From Acanthococcus lagerstroemiae (taxonomy: Eukaryota > Arthropoda > Insecta > Hemiptera > Eriococcidae): a DNA stretch of 64,000 bases. Shown one piece after another: positions 50,472 to 60,624 of this stretch. Numbering within the stretch: position 1 is the stretch's first letter; each line of letters begins with the position of its first letter. The notes below the pieces were generated by a model, which was not told where the DNA came from, did no database searches, and was given only the letters and a program-made list of their open reading frames with translations. The translations under genes and the position numbers were made by a program. Where the stretch lies: positions 70,900,344 to 70,964,343 of the forward strand of contig CM063108.1 in assembly GCA_031841125.1 (NCBI GenBank), given 5' to 3'.

Positions 50472-53428
50472 ATCCGGGCACCTAAGGAGGAACAAAGAGC
50501 TATTAGGAACCCTAGGAAAACAAACTGGGGAGGCTTTAAGAATGACTTAGAAAGACTGACAAGTTACAACTGGCAACGGATTCAGAACGTGGACGACCTG
50601 GAAGCACAAGCCAACATACTGGATGGTGCACTCAGGGACGCCTACGAGAAGAACTGTGAGCCTAAGATAGTAAAATTACGTAAAACCATCTGGTGGACAG
50701 CAGAGTTGGGGAAACGTAGGAAAGACACTCGAAGAAGGCTGAGGGCTGCACTGAAAAATAATACACCGGCTTACTGGGAATTATATCATGAGGCCCAAAA
50801 AGCATATAAAAAGGCGGTAAAGCAAGCCAAAACAGAGGGGTGGAGACGTTTCTGCGAATCTATAGAAAAGGTACCGGAGACGGCACGCCTGCAAAAACTT
50901 CTCAGTAAGGAAAGGTGGGTGGCAGAGGGGCCGCTCGAACTCCCGACGGGTGGTCTCTCCACCACCCCGAGAGAGGCAATAGAGCACCTCATTGACACGC
51001 ACTTTCCGGGAGCAAAAATTATGGAAAACACACAGCCGCTACCAGGAGCCGACAGTGTGCGAAAAGGAACAGATTGGGAAACGGCGAAGGAGGTGGTTAC
51101 ACCAGACAGGGTATGTTGGGCGGTAAACACATTCTCGCCGTACAAAGCACCGGGCCCAGATGGAATCTATCCAGTCTGCTTACAGACAGGACTAGAGACC
51201 ATAATGGGAACGTTCATTAGGGTCCTCAGGGCATCATTAGCTCTAGGGCACATTCCAAGATCGTGGAGGGTGTGAGAGTGGTGTTTTTGCCTAAACCAGG
51301 CAGAGACACCTGCAAGGCCAAATCCTACAGGCCGATAAGTCTCTCATCATTCATGCTAAAAACCTTGGAAAGGCTGATAGACAGGCACCTAAGAGAGGTT
51401 ACCCTGAAAAGATTCCCACTAAATGAGAACCAGCATGCATATAGGGCAGGCAAATCAGTAGAGTCATCACTGCACTCACTTGTTACAGCAATCGAGAGAG
51501 GGATGACTGGCGGAGATTATGTCCTGGCAACATTCATGGATATACAGGGAGCGTTTGACGCGACCTCTCATGAATCCATAGAAACAGCCCTGAGGGAAAG
51601 GGAAGTGAAGGAAAGCTTAATAAACTGGATTGTATCTATGCTAAAAGGCAGGGAGATCCGGGTAACATACCAACAAGAACGGATCCATGCAACTACCATC
51701 AGGGGCTGCCCACAAGGGGGAGTACTCTCTCCCCTACTGTGGAGCCTGGTGGTGGACAGCTTGCTGGAGGAGTTAAATGGGCAAAAAATATACACACAGG
51801 GCTACGCTGACGATTTGGTTGTGGTGGTAACCGGCAAATTTCCGGGAACCATCGCGGAGATAACGCAGTGGGGACTCCGATGTGTGGAAAAATGGTGTGC
51901 GAAAAAAGGGTTATCGATAAACCCGGACAAAACGGAGATCACTCTTTTCACTCGTAAAAGGAAAGGCAAGGAGTTGATCAAGGTGCAATACAAGGGAAGA
52001 CCGTTAGCCCTCACAGGAAAGGTGAAGTACTTAGGAGTATATCTTGATGAAAAACTCTCCTGGAGGGATCACGTTTCAGATAAAATAAAAAAAGGGATTG
52101 AGGCTCTTTGGGCTTGCCGCACCTATGTCGGCAGGACCTGGGGACTCTCTCCCAAAATGATGCACTGGATATATACCGGTGTAATACGCCCCAGAATCAC
52201 ATATGCGGCCATTGTGTGGTGGGGCCGGGTCCACCTGACCAACGTCAGAGAGGAACTAGACCACCTGCAAAGGCTCGCGTGCGTGATGACAACGGGGGCA
52301 ATGAGTACGGTGCCGACAAAGGCACTAGAAAAGGGTCCTGAACTTGCCACCACTTCACACTGCTATAGAAGCAGCGGCGATAATGGGGGCTCATCGTCTG
52401 GGTCAACCAAACCTTCGGGCCCATAAGACAGGCCACGGAAGGATATGGGAGATGGCCAGGACGATAGACAAATGCTTTGGGATGCCAAAGGATAGAATTG
52501 CGATGGAACACTTCTTTGACAAGCCATACCGTGCGCTAATACCCACACGGGAGGCTTGGGAAAAAAGGTGGCCAAGCATTCTAGGAAAAGAGGAGAATGT
52601 GTGGTTTGCAGATGCCTCTAAGAATGACCAAGGTGCAGGAATCGGAATCACGAATGCAAAAGGCGCTGGCAACTGTTCAGTGGCACTGGGCGAGAGCGTC
52701 ACTATCCTCCAAGCGGAGATAATGGCGATCACGGTGGCCATTGAGAGAAGCCAGCAGAAGGGCCTTGTTAATAAGCAGATCTATATCTGTACAGACAGCC
52801 AATCAGCTATCAAAGTACTATCGTCACACCAAACTACATCCCTAGTAGTGGCGGAGTGTGTTAACAAACTATACACCCTTGCTCAGGAGAACCGGGTCGC
52901 CGTACTATGGACACCGGGACACTGCAGCATAAAAGGGAACAGAATCGCTGGCAAGCTGGCGAAGGAGGGCACCAAAAAGGAACTGGCAACGCCCAGGCCG
53001 TGTCTTCCTGTAGCATACAGCGTCATAAAATCCAAAGTAAAGGTTGGATAAGCAAGCAGACGGAAATGCACTGGCGGTCGGCCAGTGGCATGAACGTCAG
53101 TAAAACACTGATAGGGGATACCCCCAGTAAGTATGCCAAGTTCCTATTAGGGCTTGACAGGAAACATGCTAGGCTCATGGTCGGACTATTAACCGGTCAT
53201 GGGGCCACAAAACACATGTGGTATAAAATAGGAGTGGTAAGAAGCGGCTCCTGTAGGTACTGTGGAGAAGAGGAAGAAACCTCGATCCATATCATATGTC
53301 GGTGCCCAGCAATAGCCGGGACAAGACGCGAAGCATTGGGGCTAGAATATCTAGCACCCAGTGAAGTTAAAGGGATAGAGCTAAGTAAAATTCTCACTTT
53401 GGCTATAAAAGTGAGGCTACTGAGCTGA
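50472..53428 (+). pseudogene. Reverse transcriptase / RNase H polyprotein of the non-LTR element, frameshifted
   Basis: The reading frame changes near 51,265, 52,330 and 53,040. In order there is a pre-RT helical region, the KAPGPDGIYP motif (about 51,140), RT blocks (SYRPISLSS, FMDIQGAFD, GCPQGGVLSPLLW, then the catalytic YADD near 51,803), a thumb with KYLGVYLD, an RNase H domain (FADAS, QAEI, TDSQSA, TPGHCSIKGN) and a C-terminal cysteine cluster CRYCGEEEETSIHIICRC. The last RNase H acidic position, normally in GNEKAD, reads GNRIAG, so that residue appears lost. The layout fits RNase H-bearing clades (R1/LOA/I group); the exact clade is inference. Confidence 0.85.
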
Positions 53429-53517
53429 TCCTTAACAGCAACTTGAGGAATAGTGCAATGGACTGCAAAGTCTGAGCGCTCGGTGCATGTAGCGCCACCT
53501 CACACACAAATGTAATG
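53429..53517 (+). other. 3' UTR of the non-LTR retrotransposon
   Basis: Short region between the last stop and the right target duplication. It ends CACACAAATGTAATG rather than in poly(A), consistent with elements that use a short simple tail. Confidence 0.6.
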
Positions 53518-54165
53518 TACAACACGTGACGAAAACACGAAAAATCGCATTCGTGAATTACATGCCCTGTAGGAGTGCTACAATCGCTGAACAAATGTGA
53601 TCTGATAAGACTGGATGTAATCTTTTGATTTTGAGTAGATTTTTGAATTTTAATAGGTAATTTATGTATTTGTCATGCAAAATGAATGTTTCTATCGATG
53701 TGGACTTGTGGACGATATATTTAACTTCATCCGTCAAGAATATCGGTAACCAATTCGTTTTAGCCATGCAGCTTACGAAAGCTAGTCACATTTTCAATGA
53801 AATGATAAAGCAGTAGCAAAGCCTTTGTCCAACACAACACCTCCCAGAAGATTACGTTTCTCGAGAATTTTGGAATCTCTGACTGTGAATTTATTGCACG
53901 CTTCTCTTCAAAACATTTTGCTCACGAATGTATGTAGTTCCTCGGGAAGATGGGAGCTCCTAGCATGAATTTTACTATATGTGGATTTCCTTATAACTGG
54001 AATACGTTCTAATGTTACAATTCAAATTTAAGTAAAATATAACAATACCGACTATATAATTGATATATTGCAAATTACAGAAATTGAAACATAAAAATTA
54101 TCGTCTATTAAAACTATATAGAAAAATAGAAATAGACCCCACACCCAAAGTATGTCTTATTCAGT

Positions 54166-54355
54166 TAGGGCTCTATAGTTTCACCTGGGTATACTAAGCC
54201 ACCATTTTGGTTCATACTGCGCCCGTCGATACCGAATTGACTACGCGGTACGCTCCGCATCACTCCGCAGTCCGCATAGTCGGATTCGGTATCCACGGGC
54301 GCAGTATGAACCAAAATGGCGGCTCAGTATACCCAGGTGAAACTATAGAGCCCTA
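54166..54355. mobile_element. MITE of the 7-bp-duplication family, copy 7
   Basis: The termini TAGGGCTCTATAGTTTCACC and its inverse are present. The perfect duplication ATTCAGT lies at 54,159-54,165 and 54,356-54,362. It is almost identical to copy 3 and has a short extra CATCACTCCGCAGTC in the core. It sits in the right arm of the large palindrome, about 115 bp upstream of the NIF3-like start. Confidence 0.9.
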
Positions 54356-54471
54356 ATTCAGTCTTTATCTGGTGGATAGTGTAACAACTTGAAAGTTCGC
54401 ATTCGTATTCGTATATTGCTGGTCAATCACAGTTCAATGCCGGTTGTTCGTTTTCATCAGTTTTTAATCAA

Positions 54472-56021
54472 ATGCTGTCGCGAGTGTTCTTTCGTAACCA
54501 AATTCACGTTTATTTTATGAACAATAATGTACTGAGTGTTTCGAAACTTTGTAAACGTACAAGTTGCATTATGAATGGAGGTAAAACGGAAGGCGTTTTG
54601 TTAAACTTCGTAACTCAGAAATTGCAAGAATTTGCGTCAACTTCTCTAGCTGAATCGTGGGATAATGTTGGGCTGCTATTAGAGCCGGCGAACAAGCGGC
54701 TAATTACACGTATTCTGTTGACAAATGATTTGACCGAAGATGTAATGGACGAAGCGTTGCTAGTCTCAGCCAACTTGATAATTTCTTACCATCCGCCGAT
54801 ATTTGCGCCCCTGAAAAAGATCACCAACTCTACTTGGAAGGTACTCTTGCTTATAATTCCTAATAATATCATTAGAGACTGGTCGTGAGTTAACGTGAGA
54901 GTATTTGCTCTGTTTTAGGAACGTATAATTACTCGATGTCTAGCTAATGATATCGCGTTATATTCGCCTCACACTTCCTGGGATGTGGTTCAGGGAGGCG
55001 TTAATGACTGGCTAGCTAGCGCTTTCAGTACGTGTACTAATATTATTTTCATACATCATCCTTATATAGTGTGAAAATGCTGTTAATAATGTTTGTCTTT
55101 CAGCCTTTGCGGAAACTAAGCCGCTAATTATTCAGAAATACGATACCGCTAAATCAAATTATATTCTCACCGTTGAAAGTAGTGACGTCAATTTATTCGA
55201 AACATTTGCTAAAGATTCATCTTTTAGATCCGATCTCAAGTAAATTCCCCGTGATTTAATCTTACATAGGATAATTAAATTTCATTCTAATCGTGACTAA
55301 TTGGTTACAGAATGTTAATTACGGAAAAATCTATGTCAGATTCATCGAAAACCAAGTTTACCATTCAATGTACCGATGACTCTTTGAAAAAGATAGTTCC
55401 TCTACTTCAGCAAAGCTCATCTGTTCTGTGTTATTACGTTAATCCTCAACATGCGGTATTCACATTGTATTTTATTTGTCCCTTAGTCTATTACTAATCG
55501 AGACATCGACTAATAATCGAGCCGTTTTCAGGTTGATGAAGTTGTCAGTGGTATTGGTCGTATGTGTAAACTAGAAACGCCGATTACTATCCGTGAGGCG
55601 GTGGATAAACTCAAGAAGCATATTGGAACACCATTTGTACAGCTCGCGCTGGCACGAAAAGCCTCACCAGGTACATTATATCATTTCGATGACGTTATTA
55701 CCTTGTGTTCGTTGACAAAATTTTATAATAATTGTCGATACCATTGCAGAACACAAAGTGAGGACCATAGCTTTCGTAGCTGGATCCGGTGGCTCCGTAA
55801 TGGAGCATATTCATTGTGATTTAAAAGTGACGGGTGAAGCGTCTCATCATCAAGTGCTCGACTCCATTCATAAAGGGTCATCAGTTATACTCACCAACCA
55901 TAGTAATTCAGAAAGAGGATTCCTGTGGAAATTCAAAGAAATTTTGGCGTCCAAACTGAATAATCCGTCCGTGCAAATCGTCGTCGCAACTACTGATATG
56001 GATCCGTTGAAAGTTTTCTAA
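54472..56021 (+). CDS. NIF3L1: NIF3-like protein 1, 6 exons, 389 aa
   Basis: Member of the conserved NIF3/YbgI dinuclear-metal fold family; the cellular role is not well defined. Exons 54472-54840, 54919-55027, 55104-55239, 55311-55455, 55532-55670 and 55750-56021 join in phase (1,170 nt) and all have GT-AG borders. Motifs: AESWDNVGLLLEP (60-72), LTNDLTEDVMDEAL, SYHPPIF with likely metal ligand H107, YSPHTSWD (138-145), VSGIGRMCKLETPI, AGSGGS (310-315), TGEASHH (327-333) and NHSNSERGF with H350 and E354 as probable metal ligands. The length is close to animal NIF3L1. The first Met gives a basic, Ser-rich leader that could be mitochondrial; Met34 is an alternative start. Transcription must begin in or next to the palindrome arm, since only 45 bp separate it from the start codon. 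Confidence 0.95.
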
Positions 56022-57368
56022 GTGTAATATTTACAGTAGAATTATTTTTCAAAAACGTTCTCAGAATCAGATTTTTGTATCGGTGTACATGTTCGCTGAT
56101 CATTTTGTACTGAGAAGCGAGTACCGCAACTGTGAAAATATACCCGCAACCATAACCATTGTGTATAAAAATGGATACACAAAAATGATTCTCATAACAC
56201 ATGTAAAGAGAATATGGATGTTCGAAATAACCGTGACTTAACCGCAACGGATGTTCTACAGGTCAACAGAACTGAAACAATGGCTGTAATTATGTGGTCT
56301 CAAACGGATGCCCTAATTTATTTGGTTTTTGCAGCTTCAGCAAGTAACTACTTTTACAGTTTCTATTGGATCTTCAGTTTCTACTGACAGGATTAAAAAA
56401 AGAAAGTGGAACTCAGAAGGCCTAACGCTGTCGAGAGAAACAGCAATCAGCTGCAAATCTGGCATTTTTGTGTGTGTGGGGAGGGATGCATGTGATAAAA
56501 AGCAAAAAGCTAATTCGGACCTAGCAGCGTAGTGGCTGAGTTTTTGGTGGAAATTTTTAACAACATCCGTTTACACACCATTACTAACGCACGCACATTA
56601 TGTTGCTCTTATCAACGTTAGGATGAATATCAAAGCTAATAGAACATGACGTGAAAACTTCAATTTTCGAGTGACTGCACTAATGCCAATAAATTTTTTC
56701 TCAAAAACTTATCCTAATTATTATTTAACCGTTACTGGGCTATCTATTTTTACTTGGATTGGTATCATAAATGAATTTTTGACGAAATTGGAACGAAACG
56801 AAAATCATAATTTTCCCATTTAAATGCATGGAGACGTTCATCGTTATCCTAACGTTGGTGCGGCAACGGGGAAGACTTGATACTAGCGCAACATCGTGCT
56901 GCTAGGTCCGAATTATATGTTGCCTGGAAGCGAAAGCAAAATACATTTTAAGCCTCGTGGTGCAAAATAAGAACAGAACAAGGAGCGGTGGCCTCGTGGA
57001 TCCGCTTCAATCAAATTCGCTACAAACTTCAATATTCTTATTGAATTTCCGTGGTAGTTAGAATCACTGATGTACAATGTAACTGGTTTTTCAGTGTCAT
57101 GAATTCTGAGGTCCCGTTTGAAGTAGGTAAACGCCTTCTATACCAAAACCCGCAATTTTGATGTCACCAGTGTTTAATATATTGCATTTCTAAAAATATT
57201 AGGGACCTATACGACTATGGAATTGTACCTGTTATACATAACACTGTTTAAGCCGAAAAAAAACTACATATACATATATTATGCGGCTTTGATTTTTGTT
57301 AGCTGAAACCCTGAAAGTAATAATATGTATATCAAAGAAGAGCGATTAAACGAATTAGTTTATTTTCA

Positions 57369-57546
57369 TTGGGATATAAATTAGAGTTGCAAATGTTGGC
57401 ACAATTGTGTCTTATCAGTGGTCTGAATGGGTGATCATGGAGATTTTTCTGTTCAAAAGTACACATGATCACAACCCTTTCATTTTCCCCCGCTAACACC
57501 CGCACAATTGATTTTGCAGCGCACTCTAGTGCAGGTTTATACTCAA
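57369..57546. mobile_element. Second, diverged copy of the TA-type MITE
   Basis: It shares the ends TTGGGATATAAA / TTTATACTCAA and inner blocks with 37,016-37,552. The TA flanks are no longer visible, so it is older or damaged. Confidence 0.6.
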
Positions 57547-57622
57547 ATTGATTTCATATTATCGTTTGAGAAATGATGAGACCGTGACATCACAGCCAAC
57601 TAGCTTGGCCGGAAGCTTAAGC

Positions 57623-57795
57623 TAGAGCACTAGAACACCCAACTGCAGACATACGCCATTTTGAATCCAACTTGTTCCGTGAAACGAAAACCAGCCATCA
57701 CGCCGTCGTTCTCGCGCAGCCGATTTTCTTTTCTCGGAACTGAACTGGATAGAAAATGGCGTATGTCTACACTCATTATTTCGTTCTAGTGCTTC
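57623..57795. mobile_element. MITE of the 7-bp-duplication family, copy 6 (different core)
   Basis: The left TAGAGCACTAGAAC and the inverse of the right end TGAAGCACTAGAAC match at 12 of 14. The perfect duplication CTTAAGC lies at 57,616-57,622 and 57,796-57,802. The arms carry GACATACGCCATTTTG as in the other copies, but the centre (AACGAAAACCAGCCATCACG) is unrelated to the shared core. Confidence 0.85.
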
Positions 57796-59470
57796 ACTTA
57801 AGCTAGAAGAATATGGAAGAATACCGTTTCAATGCATTTTTCTCGAAAATCAAGAGTTAAAATGAAAATATCCTCAGAATATCATTTGTAGCATTTTAAA
57901 TCTTTAATATGACACCAATTGCGACCAAGTTCGATTGGAACTTTTTTTATGTGTTCTTATGTAGTTCCGACTAACTTGAATGTCTGTGACGTCATTTCTG
58001 AAACGATCAACTGCGGAAAGGATACATATGAACATGCAGTTGGATACTGATGAAAAAGCAGATAGCGACCACAGTCAACAAGATGATCCCGATTTCGGAG
58101 AGAATAAATATAGCAAAGGTGAAACTCGAAGTAAAGTCACAGCCGGTAGTAGTGATCCAAATATATGCGCCAACGGTTGATAATAGCACAGGAAAAAATA
58201 GAGGAATTCAGTGAAACGCTAAAAAACACGTTGACACAAGTAAAATATGGCGATATACATATATGGTCTTTGAAAGTCAACGCAAACTATATCAGGTAGA
58301 TGCTACCTAGGCAGCAGAAACGAATGCCGGGAACGCCTGTTAGGGATTCGTAGAAACACATGATCTCCAACTATGCAACTAAACTTCATCCAAGACATAC
58401 ACTTGGTAGGGTTGCCACACATCCGGTATTTCCTTCTATTTAAATCCGTAAAAAGCAAAAGAAAAAGTATTATAAATTTCTGTTTTGAAGTATTTTTTCG
58501 GTACTTGTATGTGTCCCTCGTTTATTTGGTATTTTAAGCCATCTGGAGAATGCCCAAAACCGAAACCAAGCGATTTCATTATAATCAAAGAAAGATACAA
58601 AAACATGGTGAAAAATTTTTATACCTATCCAGGAGCCGATTGTAATTCTCAGACCATACGTGCTGGATGCCGATTAATGCTAAAGAAATGCCGAAGAGAG
58701 AAGAAAAATGAAGCGTGGAACTTTCAGAGCCTAGAAGACCAAAATGTGATAGCAAACCTACAAGCAGAGCTCGAACAGAGGAAGCGACAAAAATGGCATT
58801 ATGGACAATGGTGCTATGGAAGCCAAAACCATCGAGGAAGACTGAAATAAATGGAAAGAAGCAGTAATCAACGCTATGAAGAAAACGATACCAAAAAAGA
58901 GGGGAAAATAGCATGGTATGGATAACACAGGAAATAATAAATATGCTAGGCGAAAGAAGAGGTATTAAGAACAGAAACGAGAGGAATATAGGAGATTAAA
59001 TAAGCAAATACAAATTATGTAATTAAAAAATGCACGGAGGCCTAGACAAAATGGCAAGAAGAAAAATGCGAGAAAATTGAAGAGGAGCAGATGGAGAAGA
59101 GAAAAAATACAAGAGAAATGTACGCTCAAATAAAGAGCATGCAGAAGAAAAAGGGCACACGTACCTATGACAAAGATTAAAAATAAAGATGGAGATTACT
59201 ATGGAAATAATAAACAAAAAAACAAGAGAAAGTATGGCTGGGATAGTAGCGGAGCTGTACAGTGACGAAAGGTGACCAAAGCAATAAATTGACAACAGAA
59301 CAAAACAAGAGGCACCAAAAATATGTAGAAAGGTAGGAACTGGAATATGCGATTAAAAAAGCAAGAAAAATAATAGAGCTACAGGCAACGACCAAATACC
59401 AGCAGAAGTCCTTAGAAATATGACACCAGTATACATATAAAAAGCAATTGTCGATATTGCAATAAAATGG

Positions 59471-59553
59471 AATTGAGGAGTTATCTGTCAAAAGGGCGCT
59501 TCACATGGAAATCCCATATGTCAAGCGCCCTTTTGACAGATAACTCCTCAATT
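59471..59553. mobile_element. Short near-perfect hairpin element
   Basis: The left arm AATTGAGGAGTTATCTGTC followed by AAAAGGGCGCTT is mirrored exactly on the right, around a loop of about 20 nt. It is inserted in the decayed retrotransposon. The same arm type occurs at 61,983-62,063 and at 3.7 and 5.5 kb. Confidence 0.8.
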
Positions 59554-59926
59554 ATATGATGGAATGAAGATATCTAACGACTTCAAAACTTTAAAATTCA
59601 TACCAATTTCAAAAATATAACGTCGGAGACGTGCGCCGTGATGAGCCATACCTACTCTGAAGATACACTTCTCTCAGTAATTATAATACCCGAATAGAGC
59701 GAAGGTTCAGCTTAGTGAAACGCATTAAGGATTCGTCACTAACAAAGACACCAGAGACACGATAGCCTTGCTTGGAGCAGTGTACAACGATCACGATCGC
59801 TCGGTGTGGAAATGTGAATGCATGTTGTTTCGTCTACATATTACGAAAAAGCGTTCGATAGAGTAAATCACCCAGAGTTGATACGAATTCAACAAAAGTA
59901 TAATATTGACTACAAAGACCTGCAGA

Positions 59927-60132
59927 CAGGGCCGGCACCAGTTATAGAACTTGTGTAGTACTTGCTATACACGAGAATATTCATGTGTAGCAAGGCTACA
60001 TATGAATTTTAGCGGTTGCACCGTCACATTCAGTCCTTGTAACTTTAACTTTAATAATTTTTTTTTTTGGTGACTAGTCTTAGTGAGTTTTTTCTTGCTA
60101 CACAAAGGGAAAGTGAAATAGTGCCGGCCCTG
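59927..60132. mobile_element. hAT-type MITE with 8-bp target duplication
   Basis: The termini CAGGGCCGGCAC and GTGCCGGCCCTG are perfect inverses. The duplication CCTGCAGA lies at 59,919-59,926 and 60,133-60,140. CAGGG ends with an 8-bp duplication are classic hAT. It is 206 bp and sits inside the RT region of the decayed retrotransposon. Confidence 0.92.
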
Positions 60133-60624
60133 CCTGCAGATAATTAAAGAAATACTGGGAGCAGTTTGCGAGCGTAAGAGTGAAAGATGAACCCCCGGCC
60201 AGAAGATCCCCTATAAGAAAAATTGTGAAGCAGGGATGCCTGTTCTCACCCAGACTATTTAGCATATCGACGTCGTCGTCGTCTTTATGGTCGCTTCGCT
60301 TGCTCCAAGGACTGCGTACATCTATTTTCTTCGATCCCTGGCGCACTTGACGTTTCTCTAAGATCAGGTGAATTCGTGGTTATTAGCTCCAATCTTCCTC
60401 TTTTGGTGGGTAGTCTTTGAATACGTCCCTGTACGAACAAACTGACTTTTTAGTATCGCGGAATCACAAATCATTGGTTTCAGGAATACGCCATCGATAT
60501 TTGAAACCACAATTCTAATATCACAAGTGTTTGATAGGTTGCATTTTAAGAATACCAGAACCACGAATATCTATACAACATACCTAACAAAGTTGTCGGC
60601 CAAAACGTGAATTTCAGTTACATA

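Larger units (their letters stand above)
50472..53517 (+). mobile_element. Non-LTR retrotransposon insertion (RT plus RNase H), 5'-truncated
   Basis: A 3,046-bp insertion is flanked by the perfect 8-bp duplication TACAACAC (50,464-50,471 and 53,518-53,525). The 5' end lacks the endonuclease part, as expected for target-primed truncation. The 3' UTR runs from the stop near 53,428 to a TGTAATG-type tail, with no long poly(A). The element is much more GC-rich than its flanks and has few frame breaks, so the insertion is relatively recent. Confidence 0.9.
49156..54426. repeat. Nested palindrome of about 5.3 kb (foldback), split by a retrotransposon
   Basis: The left arm (49,156-50,337) and right arm (50,439-50,471 plus 53,518-54,426) are inverted copies. 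Matching blocks include TTGACCAGCAATA, GCGAACTTTCAAGTTGTTAC, AGATAAAGACTGAAT, TCGGTATT, GTGAGCAAAATG, CATCGATAGAAACATTCAT and CGTCACGTGTTGTA. The left arm has an extra segment at about 49,275-49,728, part of which (49,397-49,500) is an inverted copy of the loop region (50,335-50,435). The right arm carries copy 7 of the 7-bp MITE family. The loop is spanned by the GGCAAGCC/GGCTTGCC pair. No transposase is seen. Confidence 0.8.
56022..58040. other. Intergenic region with repeats
   Basis: It contains a copy of a dispersed repeat (about 57,090-57,250, also near 60,450 and 62,150), a TA-type MITE copy (57,369-57,546) and a 7-bp-family MITE (57,623-57,795). No gene is supported. An AATAAA downstream of NIF3-like 1 is at about 56,688, which may or may not be its poly(A) signal. 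Confidence 0.5.
58041..60290 (+). pseudogene. Decayed endonuclease-RT non-LTR retrotransposon
   Basis: Fragments in shifting frames match the endonuclease/RT proteins often annotated as craniofacial development protein 2-like. About 58,105-58,170 gives ERINIAKVKLEVKSQPVVV then IQIYAPTVDN. Near 58,225 there is TLTQVKYGDI, then KHMISNYATKLHPRHTLG. About 58,610-58,745 gives YTYPGADCNSQT, WNFQSLEDQNV and a linker region. Near 59,845 there is the RT block YEKAFDRVNHPELI, and after an inserted MITE, KEILGAVCERK. It has many stops and frameshifts. It is interrupted by a hairpin element and a hAT MITE. Confidence 0.7.
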
